Assembly: GCF_025971925.1 (NCBI RefSeq)
Contig: NZ_JAPDHV010000001.1
Span: 186,001 to 250,000, forward strand
DNA: 64,000 bases
Reading direction: 5' to 3'
DNA from: Chryseobacterium oryctis
GTDB taxonomy: Bacteria; Bacteroidota; Bacteroidia; Flavobacteriales; Weeksellaceae
The position numbers and the translations under genes are program-made. This document shows positions 55,053 through 62,946 of this stretch, in pieces (positions within the stretch are counted from its first letter, which is position 1; the number at the start of each line of letters is the position of its first letter). Below the pieces are notes generated by a model. The model searched no databases and was not told the origin of the DNA. It was given only the letters and a program-made list of their open reading frames with translations.

Positions 55053-56324
55053 TTATTCAGTTCTTAATGCTTCAATTGGTTTAATTTTCACGGCTCTTTG
55101 TGCAGGAATCATTCCTATAATCAATCCTAAAATAACCATAACTGCCATTGCCGCAAATACGTTTCCGTAATTTACTGTCGGATTATAGAACGGGAAAGAA
55201 TCCTGATTCTGCGTGAGCATATTTAATATCATCAATACAAAAATTCCGAAAATAAATCCGAGTAAGCCCGAAGATAAGGTAATAACAACACTTTCCAGCA
55301 AAATTTGATTTCTCACCTCAGCAGGTTTCGCTCCCAATGCTCTTCTGATACCTATTTCTTTTGTTCTTTCTTTTACAGTAATCAAAAGAATATTAGAAAT
55401 TGCAATAACTCCTGCAAGAATCGTTAGCGTTCCTACAATAATTGTCAGAAGCTGCATCCCTGTAAGAAAACCAGTCAGTTTCTTAAACTCTTTTCCTAAA
55501 TTGAAACTTCCAAAGGCATTGGTATCTTCCGGTGAAACTTTATTTTTTGATTTCAGTGCCTGTTTCACAGTTTCTTCTACCACATCCACATTGACATTCG
55601 GTTTACTTACAATTGCAAACATATCAATTTGGTCTCCTGCATTATACATTCTTGTATAAGTAGAAAGCGGAATAAATATTGTTCTGTCATTTTCGAAACC
55701 TCCTCCTTTTTTCACTCTGAAAACACCAATTACATTAAAGAAAATACCTTTTACGTTAATAGATTTCCCGATTGGATTTTCTTGTTTTTTTGAATCGAAA
55801 AAGTTTTTGTAAACCTCTTCCCCGATTACCGCTACATTTTTATTCCCTGAAACATCTGCATCATTAATATATCTACCAAAAATTAGTTTTTTTTCTGAAA
55901 TTTTATTCCCTACCGGATAATCTCCTGTCAAAGAATAAGTACCATTCTTTCCGTTTCTTGACATAGATTCTCCAGGTGTTCCCGTAAAACTTCCTCTTGC
56001 ATTTTGTGGAGAAATATAATCGATTTCAGGAATTTTTCTCTTAAGCATCTCCATATCAGGTAAATTCAAATGTACCTGTCTCCCTTTTGGAAATCCTTCA
56101 TAAGGAATGGACGTATTCTGTGCCCAAAGAAATATAGAGTTAGTTGCAAAACCTGAAAATAATTTATCAAAACCATTTTCCATTCCTTTTGCAGCCCCAA
56201 GAAGACTTACATATAAAAACATACCCCATCCTACCCCAATCATGGTAAGAAATGTTCGAAGTTTATTATTCCTCAATGAATAATAAATTTCCTGCCAAGT
56301 ATCTTTTTTAAATATTATGTTCAC
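55053..56324 (-). CDS. ABC transporter permease, MacB/FtsX type (second)
   Basis: A 423-residue permease with an N-terminal helix (LRTFLTMIGVGWGMFLYVSL), a large MacB-type periplasmic domain (about residues 50-285), and three C-terminal helices containing ITVKERTKEIGIRRALGAKP and ending IKPIEALRTE. It is paired with the permease just upstream to form a heterodimer. The substrate is unknown; drug, toxin or lipoprotein roles occur in this family. Confidence 0.83.
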   Translation of the reverse strand: MNIIFKKDTWQEIYYSLRNNKLRTFLTMIGVGWGMFLYVSLLGAAKGMENGFDKLFSGFATNSIFLWAQNTSIPYEGFPKGRQVHLNLPDMEMLKRKIPEIDYISPQNARGSFTGTPGESMSRNGKNGTYSLTGDYPVGNKISEKKLIFGRYINDADVSGNKNVAVIGEEVYKNFFDSKKQENPIGKSINVKGIFFNVIGVFRVKKGGGFENDRTIFIPLSTYTRMYNAGDQIDMFAIVSKPNVNVDVVEETVKQALKSKNKVSPEDTNAFGSFNLGKEFKKLTGFLTGMQLLTIIVGTLTILAGVIAISNILLITVKERTKEIGIRRALGAKPAEVRNQILLESVVITLSSGLLGFIFGIFVLMILNMLTQNQDSFPFYNPTVNYGNVFAAMAVMVILGLIIGMIPAQRAVKIKPIEALRTE

Positions 56325-56351
56325 TTTTCTGACTTATGAGTTATAAATAAG

Positions 56352-57581
56352 TTATTCTGTTCTCAACGCTTCTATCGGTTTGATTTTAGAAGCTCTGTAC
56401 GCCGGTACAAAACCTGCAATTAACCCTGAAAAAACCAAAGCTATAAATGCAGCAATAATAATTCCCCATCCCACACTTGGATTTATGATGAAAAATTCTT
56501 CCAAACTATCACCTATTAAATTTAAAGCCAAAACTCCCAATCCGACTCCTACAAACCCTGAAACCACAGTAATTACTACACTTTCCTGAACAATTAGTCC
56601 CACAATACTTCCCGGTTTTGCCCCAATTGCTTTTCTTACTCCAATTTCTTTTGTTCTCTCTTTTACAATGTACACCATGATATTACTGATACCAATAATT
56701 CCGGCAAGTAAGGTCCCCATTCCGATAAAACCTACAATTCCTGTAAGTACTGCCATGAATGCAAAAGTATCGTTCATATTCTGAGCATTATTCCATATTC
56801 GTATTGCATTTTCATCATCGGGTGAAACACTTTTTCTGGATTTTAATTTATTTTTTAAATCATCTCCATATTTAATAGCCTGTTCCGGAGTAAGTTTATC
56901 ATTATAGGCAATATAAACCGTACTCACCGTATCAGAGCCTTTTTTCATCTGTTGTAAAGTGGTAATCGGAACCGAAATATGTCTTTCATCCCAATCTCCT
57001 CCATCATCAGAAAAAACTCCTACTACTTTAAACATAGTTCCGTTGATATTAAGTTCTTTTCCTACGGGACTTCCATTTTTAATTAAATCCCTTTGAACCA
57101 TTCTACCGATAACGGCAACATTTTGCTTTCTTTCTAAGTCTGTAGGTGTAAGATAACGCCCATCAAGAAGTTTTCTGTTTTCTATGAATTTTTCTTCCGG
57201 CTCGGCTCCGTTTACCTGATAAGTTCCACTTTCTTTGCCATATTTTACCAATAAACTCGACTGATATCTTGGAGTAGCATGCCCTACTTTTTCTTTATCG
57301 GCATTTACCAAGAAGTCATAATCACTGTTATTCATCGTTACTTCTCTATCAGATTGCAATCCGTTATATGCAATTGTAGTTTTACCCGTAAAAATAGAAA
57401 TAAGATTCTGAGCATCTCTGGTAAAGCCTTCTGTAAATGCATTTTGCAATCCTGTTCCGATACCAAAAAGAACGATGAAAATAAATAATCCCAAAGCCAC
57501 AGTAAAACCAGAAAGTACCGTTCGCAATACATTACTGCGAATAGAACTGAATATTTCCTGCCAACGATCTAGGTCAAACAT
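56352..57581 (-). CDS. ABC transporter permease, MacB/FtsX type (first)
   Basis: A 409-residue permease with the same layout: N-terminal helix (VLRTVLSGFTVALGLFIFIV), a MacB-type periplasmic domain, and three C-terminal helices with YIVKERTKEIGVRKAIGAKP and the ending IKPIEALRTE. It and the next permease share the coupling and C-terminal motifs, so they are paralogues from an old duplication. It stands between the ATPase (91 bp) and the second permease (27 bp). Confidence 0.83.
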   Translation of the reverse strand: MFDLDRWQEIFSSIRSNVLRTVLSGFTVALGLFIFIVLFGIGTGLQNAFTEGFTRDAQNLISIFTGKTTIAYNGLQSDREVTMNNSDYDFLVNADKEKVGHATPRYQSSLLVKYGKESGTYQVNGAEPEEKFIENRKLLDGRYLTPTDLERKQNVAVIGRMVQRDLIKNGSPVGKELNINGTMFKVVGVFSDDGGDWDERHISVPITTLQQMKKGSDTVSTVYIAYNDKLTPEQAIKYGDDLKNKLKSRKSVSPDDENAIRIWNNAQNMNDTFAFMAVLTGIVGFIGMGTLLAGIIGISNIMVYIVKERTKEIGVRKAIGAKPGSIVGLIVQESVVITVVSGFVGVGLGVLALNLIGDSLEEFFIINPSVGWGIIIAAFIALVFSGLIAGFVPAYRASKIKPIEALRTE

Positions 57582-57672
57582 TTTTTATGATATTTAAGTA
57601 TTGAAATTTCTAAAGAAGATATTTCTCAATCTTTAAAAATTTAAACTCTCATTATTATTTTTTTATTATAGT

Positions 57673-58362
57673 TTACAAAACAATCTGTTCTATAAATTCA
57701 TCACTTTCAATAATTCCGTCTCTTAGAACTACATTTCTCTTCGTTTGTGCTGCAACATCAGGCTCATGAGTTACCACAATTATTGTTTTTCCTTCATTAT
57801 TAATATCCTGAAGAAGTTTCATGATGTCATGCGTGGTTTTAGAATCTAATGCTCCTGTTGGTTCATCCGCTAAAACAACTTTAGGATCTGTAATCAAAGC
57901 TCTTGCAATTGCAACTCTTTGCTTCTGACCTCCGGAAAGCTCATTCGGAAGGTGATTTGCCCATTGAGCAAGACCTACTTTTTCCAAATATTCCATTGCT
58001 TTTTGGTTACGTTCTTTCCTCGGAACATTTTGATAATATAAAGGAAGAGCCACATTCTCCAAAGCCGTTTTATACCCAATCAAATTAAAAGATTGAAAAA
58101 TGAATCCTAAAAACTGACTTCTATATTCAGCTGCTTTTACTTCAGACAAATGCTCAATAGGAACTCCATCTAATTCATAAGTTCCCGAATCCTTTTCATC
58201 CAAAATACCGATAATATTAAGGAGAGTAGATTTTCCGGAACCAGAACTTCCCATGATAGAAACAAATTCACCCTCGGAAATATTGAGATTAATTCCTTTG
58301 AGAACGTGCAGCTTACTTTTCCCGGTATCGTAAGATTTATGTAAATCGTGAATTACTAACAT
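57673..58362 (-). CDS. ABC transporter ATPase, LolD/MacB type
   Basis: A 229-residue ATPase of the efflux operon. Walker A SIMGSSGSGKSTLL is near residue 37, LSGGQKQRVAIARAL is the signature, VVLADEPTGALDSKT is Walker B and VVTHEPDVA holds the switch His. It powers the two MacB-like permeases downstream. It is the first gene of the operon ATPase-permease-permease-adaptor, which ends at the 53763 terminator. Confidence 0.9.
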   Translation of the reverse strand: MLVIHDLHKSYDTGKSKLHVLKGINLNISEGEFVSIMGSSGSGKSTLLNIIGILDEKDSGTYELDGVPIEHLSEVKAAEYRSQFLGFIFQSFNLIGYKTALENVALPLYYQNVPRKERNQKAMEYLEKVGLAQWANHLPNELSGGQKQRVAIARALITDPKVVLADEPTGALDSKTTHDIMKLLQDINNEGKTIIVVTHEPDVAAQTKRNVVLRDGIIESDEFIEQIVL

Positions 58363-58571
58363 TAAGATATCTATGTTTTTATAGTTAATAAGTAGATGAT
58401 AGTTTCAATTTGTTACAAGAATGAAAATTTATTAAAACTTTTTCATGTTTAATAATTAAAATACTAAATATCAGCAAATTAAAAAAACATGTTTAATTGT
58501 AACTTTATAATTTTGTTTATTTCCTATCCGTAATTATACATAAGCCATTGCCTATGGTGGTTTCATGTAAA

Positions 58572-58580
58572 TGTGGAAAA
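58572..58580 (-). promoter_or_regulatory. DnaA-box-like site (TTTTCCACA on the minus strand)
   Basis: TGTGGAAAA on the plus strand; its complement TTTTCCACA fits the relaxed consensus TTWTNCACA. It lies 211 bp upstream of nrdB. Confidence 0.4.
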
Positions 58581-58744
58581 CTTTTACGCTTAAAACTCAA
58601 CCAATTAGTGTTTAGCTCTTTTAAATACAGTTCTTTTTTTAGAACTTTGTGCTTCGCACGACACAAGAAACAAAAACAATTTTTCTGTTAAAAACTTTTT
58701 AACACAAGTTGTAACAAATCAATCAGTTAACTGTTTTTTGAACA

Positions 58745-58753
58745 TTATCCACA
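58745..58753 (+). promoter_or_regulatory. DnaA box (TTATCCACA)
   Basis: Exact match to the strong DnaA box, 37 bp before the nrdB ATG. DnaA regulates nrdAB in E. coli, which makes the position suggestive. Confidence 0.5.
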
Positions 58754-58790
58754 GTGATCTGATTATTTAATTTTTTAAACACATTTTAAT

Positions 58791-59765
58791 ATGGGAATAT
58801 TTGATAAAAGAGTAAGTTATAAGCCATTTGAATACCCTGAGGTTCTTCAGTTCATAGAAGCTATCAACAAATCATTTTGGGTACATTCTGAAGTGGATTT
58901 TACTGCAGATGTTCAGGATTTTCATTCTCAATTGGAACCACACGAAAAACATGCTGTAAAAAACGCACTGTTAGCGATTGCACAAATAGAGGTGTCTGTA
59001 AAGACATTCTGGGGAAACCTATACAATCATATGCCAAAACCAGAATTGAACGGCTTAGGAGCTACTTTTGCAGAATGCGAATTCCGTCATTCTGAAGCAT
59101 ATTCTCGTTTATTAGAAGTATTGGGATACAATGATGAATTCTTAAATGTAATAGAAATCCCTGCGGTGAAAAAGAGAATCGACTTCCTGTCAAATGTTCT
59201 TAAACATGCTAATTCTGCTACTCCGAAAGAGTATGTTTCTTCTCTTTTATTATTCAGTATTCTAATAGAAAATGTTTCCCTTTTCTCACAGTTTGCCATT
59301 ATCCTTTCTTTCACAAGATTTAAAGGATATATGAAAAATGTTTCTAACATTATTGCATGGACTTCAGTTGATGAGCAAATCCACGCCAATGCCGGAATTT
59401 ATTTAATCAATAAAATTCGTGAAGAACAACCCGACTTATTAACAGATTCTGATATTGAAGATATTTATACTTTGGTTGATCAGTCTGTAGAATTGGAAGG
59501 TGAAATTCTTGACTGGATTTTTGAATTGGGAGAATTAAGCGTATTCTCAAAAGAAGATCTTTTAAACTTCATGAAATACCGTGTTGATGACAGTTTAAAG
59601 AAAATCAATATGAATACTAAATACAACGTAACTCCTGAACAATACAGACCTATGGTTTGGTTTGAAGAGGAAGTTTTTGCCAACTCTATGGATGATTTCT
59701 TTGCAAAAAGACCGGTAGATTATACGAAGCATGATAAGAGTATTACAGCAAACGATTTGTTTTAA
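58791..59765 (+). CDS. nrdB: Class I ribonucleotide reductase, small subunit
   Basis: Provides the radical for dNTP synthesis. The 324-residue protein has the ferritin-like fold with carboxylate and His ligands: Glu67 region in AIAQIEVSVKTFWG, Glu97-x2-His100 in CEFRHSEAYS with the radical-type Tyr104, LLFSILIENVSLFS, and SVDEQIHANAG (Glu-x2-His). No ATP-cone domain is present at the N-terminus, unlike some Flavobacteria NrdB. It starts the locus nrdB, HEPN-like gene, nrdA. Confidence 0.93.
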   Translation: MGIFDKRVSYKPFEYPEVLQFIEAINKSFWVHSEVDFTADVQDFHSQLEPHEKHAVKNALLAIAQIEVSVKTFWGNLYNHMPKPELNGLGATFAECEFRHSEAYSRLLEVLGYNDEFLNVIEIPAVKKRIDFLSNVLKHANSATPKEYVSSLLLFSILIENVSLFSQFAIILSFTRFKGYMKNVSNIIAWTSVDEQIHANAGIYLINKIREEQPDLLTDSDIEDIYTLVDQSVELEGEILDWIFELGELSVFSKEDLLNFMKYRVDDSLKKINMNTKYNVTPEQYRPMVWFEEEVFANSMDDFFAKRPVDYTKHDKSITANDLF

Positions 59766-59767
59766 TT

Positions 59768-60259
59768 ATGATAGCTACTCCAAAAATATCAAATGAAAAA
59801 AATATTAAAGAGGTAAGAGGATGGATTATTGATTGCCTCAATGGAATAGAAATGTTTGTAGACAAGCTCATCATAGATTTTTTCAAGCCTCAAAATATTG
59901 ACGATTTCAAGAAAATAGCTTTAAACGCTTCAATAATAAATTTTGGTGCAAAAATTAAAATTTTATCAAATATTGATTACGTCCCAAATAAAATTATTGA
60001 GAAGATAAGAAAACTATCTGCAATAAGAAATGGGTTTGCTCATGCTCATTCTAAAAATATTTTGAAAATAACTCATGATCCTAAAAAAAAGCCTACTACT
60101 CAACTAGAATCTTATAGAGGAATTGAAGTTATGAATTCAAGTGGAAAAGTGGAAATAAAAAACTTTTCAGAATACTATAATGATTTTAGAGAAATCTTTG
60201 AAGAAGTTAAAGCATTGTTAACCGAATTATTTAATAGCAAAGGGTTAACAATTTTATAA
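59768..60259 (+). CDS. HEPN/MltR-like protein between nrdB and nrdA
   Basis: A 163-residue, mostly helical cytoplasmic protein. The region ASIINFGAKIKILSNID then IIEKIRKLSAIRNGFAHAHS (Arg87-x4-His92) resembles the MltR/HEPN group, whose R-x4-6-H motif is the catalytic centre in HEPN ribonucleases. It starts 2 bp after the nrdB stop, so it is in the same transcript. I do not know a nucleotide-metabolism role for such a gene; it may be a toxin-like, defence or regulatory insertion. Many MltR-like proteins are not nucleases, so activity is a guess. Confidence 0.6.
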   Translation: MIATPKISNEKNIKEVRGWIIDCLNGIEMFVDKLIIDFFKPQNIDDFKKIALNASIINFGAKIKILSNIDYVPNKIIEKIRKLSAIRNGFAHAHSKNILKITHDPKKKPTTQLESYRGIEVMNSSGKVEIKNFSEYYNDFREIFEEVKALLTELFNSKGLTIL

Positions 60260-60401
60260 TTAATATCTCTTGAGGTTTTGAATTTTTATTTAACTAGTTT
60301 CAAAGTTAAATAAATGAATCAAAACTCCAATACTAAATAAAAAGCAACAAAATTCTGAAGCACACAACTTCCGAATTCGAAAATATAACTAACCAACCCC
60401 T

Positions 60402-62060
60402 ATGGAAGAAAAGAATACAAATATATGGTGGCTCAATGAAGAGTCTGAACAAATGCTGAACAGAGGGTATCTGTTAAAAGGAGAAACTGTAGACGGAGCA
60501 ATTGAAAGAATTACTACCGCTGCAGCAAAAAGATTGTACAAACCAGAACTTCAGCCAGCCTTCAAAGAAATGATCACTAAAGGATGGATTAGTTTCTCTT
60601 CTCCGGTTTGGGCAAATATGGGAACACAGAGAGGTCTTCCTATTTCTTGTTTCAATGTTCATATTCCTGATAGTATTGAAGGAATCACTCACAAAATGGG
60701 TGAAGTTATCATGCAGACAAAAATTGGAGGTGGAACATCAGGATATTTTGGGGAACTTCGCCACAGAGGAACCGCTGTTACAGACAACGGAAAATCTTCG
60801 GGAGCTGTTTCTTTCATGAAATTGTTTGACACAGCGATGGATGTGGTGTCTCAAGGTGGAGTAAGAAGAGGGGCTTTTGCTGCTTATCTTGATATTGATC
60901 ACGGAGATATTGAAGAATTTTTATCCATTAAAGATATCGGAAGTCCGATTCAAAATTTATTTACAGGAATTTGCGTTCCTGACTATTGGATGCAGGATAT
61001 GATTGACGGGGATATGGACAAGCGTAAGATCTGGGCGAGAGTTCTGGAAAGCCGTCAACAAAAAGGCCTTCCTTATATTTTCTTCACAGATAACGTAAAC
61101 AGAAACAAACCTCAGGTTTATAAAGACCTAGGACTGACTGTAAACGCAAGTAACCTTTGTTCTGAAATCATGCTTCCTTCAACAATGGAAGAATCTTTCA
61201 TTTGTTGTTTATCATCAATGAACTTAGAATTGTATGATGAATGGAAAGATACAGATGCCGTAAAATTGGCTATCTATTTCTTAGACGCTGTTTTATCTGA
61301 ATTTATTGACAAAACTGAAGGAAATTACTATTTACAAGGGGCCAGAAACTTTGCAATGCGTCATAGAGCTTTAGGATTAGGAGTTTTAGGATATCATTCT
61401 TATTTACAGAAAAATATGATTCCGTTTGAAAGTTTTGAAGCCACTCAGTTTAACGCAAGAGCTTTCAGACATATAAAAGAACAAGCTGAACAAGCTTCGA
61501 GAGAGCTAGCCAATATTTATGGAGAACCAGAATTATTGAAAGGTTATGGTATGAGAAACACAACCACAATGGCTATTGCTCCAACCACTTCAAGTTCTGC
61601 TATTTTGGGACAAACATCCCCTGGAATTGAGCCTTTTGCGTCTAATTATTATAAAGCAGGTTTAGCAAAAGGAAACTTTATGCGTAAAAATAAATATTTA
61701 GCAAAATTATTGGAAGAAAAAGGTCTTGACAACGAAGAAACCTGGAGAACAATCATGCTAAATCACGGTTCTGTTCAGCACTTGAAAGAATTAACAGACG
61801 AGGAAAAAGCAGTATTTAAGACATTTAAAGAGATTTCTCCAATGGAAATTATCTCTCAGGCTGCTCAAAGACAACAATATATTGATCAGGCACAATCATT
61901 AAACCTTCAAATTCCTTCTACAATGCCTGTAAAAGATGTAAACTATCTTTATATAGAAGCATGGAAAAAGGGTGTAAAAACATTATATTACCAAAGAAGT
62001 TCTTCTGTTTCAAAAGAACTGATGGTAAATTTTGTTACCTGCTCTGCCTGTGAGGCGTAA
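60402..62060 (+). CDS. nrdA: Class I ribonucleotide reductase, large subunit
   Basis: Catalytic subunit that reduces ribonucleoside diphosphates. The 552-residue protein keeps the ten-strand barrel with the active site NLCSEI (Asn-x-Cys-x-Glu), SCFNVHIPDS with the first redox Cys, the TTSSSAILG loop and a C-terminal CSACEA (Cys547, Cys550) that is re-reduced by thioredoxin or glutaredoxin. It starts with MEEKNTNIWWLNEES and has no ATP-cone domain. It is separated from nrdB by the HEPN-like gene and 142 bp of AT-rich DNA. Confidence 0.93.
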   Translation: MEEKNTNIWWLNEESEQMLNRGYLLKGETVDGAIERITTAAAKRLYKPELQPAFKEMITKGWISFSSPVWANMGTQRGLPISCFNVHIPDSIEGITHKMGEVIMQTKIGGGTSGYFGELRHRGTAVTDNGKSSGAVSFMKLFDTAMDVVSQGGVRRGAFAAYLDIDHGDIEEFLSIKDIGSPIQNLFTGICVPDYWMQDMIDGDMDKRKIWARVLESRQQKGLPYIFFTDNVNRNKPQVYKDLGLTVNASNLCSEIMLPSTMEESFICCLSSMNLELYDEWKDTDAVKLAIYFLDAVLSEFIDKTEGNYYLQGARNFAMRHRALGLGVLGYHSYLQKNMIPFESFEATQFNARAFRHIKEQAEQASRELANIYGEPELLKGYGMRNTTTMAIAPTTSSSAILGQTSPGIEPFASNYYKAGLAKGNFMRKNKYLAKLLEEKGLDNEETWRTIMLNHGSVQHLKELTDEEKAVFKTFKEISPMEIISQAAQRQQYIDQAQSLNLQIPSTMPVKDVNYLYIEAWKKGVKTLYYQRSSSVSKELMVNFVTCSACEA

Positions 62061-62364
62061 ATTATTAAAAAAATAAATTTTAAAAAACCTGTAAATTATT
62101 TTACAGGTTTTTTATCCAACAGGCCCAAAACACAACTATAACACCTCATGCAGATTAATAATATTATGCAAACCATATTTTTTAAAATAAATTTTTCACA
62201 CACTCAAGTATTATTCAATTTGATTTAAAAATTACCAAATATAAACACTTAACAATAAAAAATCATCAACAAAAAACAATTAAAAAATTGAAAATCAATA
62301 TTTTAACAAAATTAACTCTAACTTATTTTTTTTAAATTCGCAAGAAACCAAAAATTTAGTAAGA
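62061..62364. other. AT-rich gap after nrdA
   Basis: It holds the nrdA terminator (62082-62113). The rest, up to the ATG at 62365, is very AT-rich. I see no clear TAnnTTTG element, gene or repeat in it. Confidence 0.5.
62082..62113 (+). terminator. Hairpin terminator of nrdA
   Basis: AAAAAACCTGTAA (62082-62094) pairs with TTACAGGTTTTTT (62101-62113), loop ATTATT, with a T run in the arm. Confidence 0.85.
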
Positions 62365-62937
62365 ATGAAAAAAGTTATTTTATTGATGATAGGGGTATTT
62401 TATTGTAGTACAAACGCGCAAGTAGGTATCAATACAAATTCACCAGACCAAAGCTCAGCACTAGACATAACAAGTGATTCAAAAGGAGTATTATTACCCA
62501 GGATAAACAATACCGCTTCCATTCAAAAACCAGCCACAGGATTGATTATTTTTGACACTGCAAAAAAATGTTTAAGTCAAAATATAGGTACTCCTACCAC
62601 GCCAGACTGGATATGTCTTTCTCCATATGTTTCAAAATTTTTCTACATGCCAAGTGTCGTATTTGATACATCAAATATCAGTACGGGACAAACAAAAGAT
62701 TTATATACTCTTTATAAAAATCAGTTTTACAATATTCCTTCAAATGCAAGAAGTACATCAGCTCCAGCTTCAATACCTTTTTTCCCCAGAGCGTCAGATT
62801 TACACTATTATGTAACAGGATATGATTCCTCGGTTTTTAAAATCAGAAGCATTAGCGATACAGGAGTTCTGACTTATGATGTACTATCAGCAGCAACACC
62901 CGCTTCGTTTATCAATATAGTTTTTGTTGTAAAATAA
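62365..62937 (+). CDS. Secreted VGINT-type surface protein, unknown
   Basis: A 190-residue exported protein with a signal peptide (MKKVILLMIGVFYCSTNA, cut before Q). The mature N-terminus is VGINTNSPDQSSALDI then SKGVLLPRINN and GLIIFDTAKKCL, the same opening as the 28299 gene, which marks a Bacteroidota family of surface or fibre-like proteins. The C-terminal part looks beta-rich. It lies 9 bp before a lectin-like secreted protein, so the two are probably co-expressed. Confidence 0.72.
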   Translation: MKKVILLMIGVFYCSTNAQVGINTNSPDQSSALDITSDSKGVLLPRINNTASIQKPATGLIIFDTAKKCLSQNIGTPTTPDWICLSPYVSKFFYMPSVVFDTSNISTGQTKDLYTLYKNQFYNIPSNARSTSAPASIPFFPRASDLHYYVTGYDSSVFKIRSISDTGVLTYDVLSAATPASFINIVFVVK

Positions 62938-62946
62938 ACAGGTATA

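Larger units (their letters stand above)
58363..58790. other. Long gap upstream of nrdB with DnaA boxes and hairpins
   Basis: No convincing gene. It holds a TAATTTTG -7-like element (58508-58515), a DnaA-box match on each strand (58572-58580, 58745-58753), and two neighbouring small hairpins (AGTTCT/AGAACT at 58629-58646 and GTGC/GCAC at 58649-58659). This is the regulatory region of the nrd genes and the divergent ABC operon. Confidence 0.55.

Noticed and set aside
58554-58691. A 45-codon open frame (MVVSCKCGKLL...) upstream of nrdB
   Set aside because: It spans the two hairpins and a DnaA-box match, has no visible family, and its composition looks non-coding.
58363-58790. Possible chromosomal origin because of DnaA boxes
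   Set aside because: Only two boxes, no dnaA gene, and no cluster of sites or clear unwinding element; regulation of nrd is simpler.
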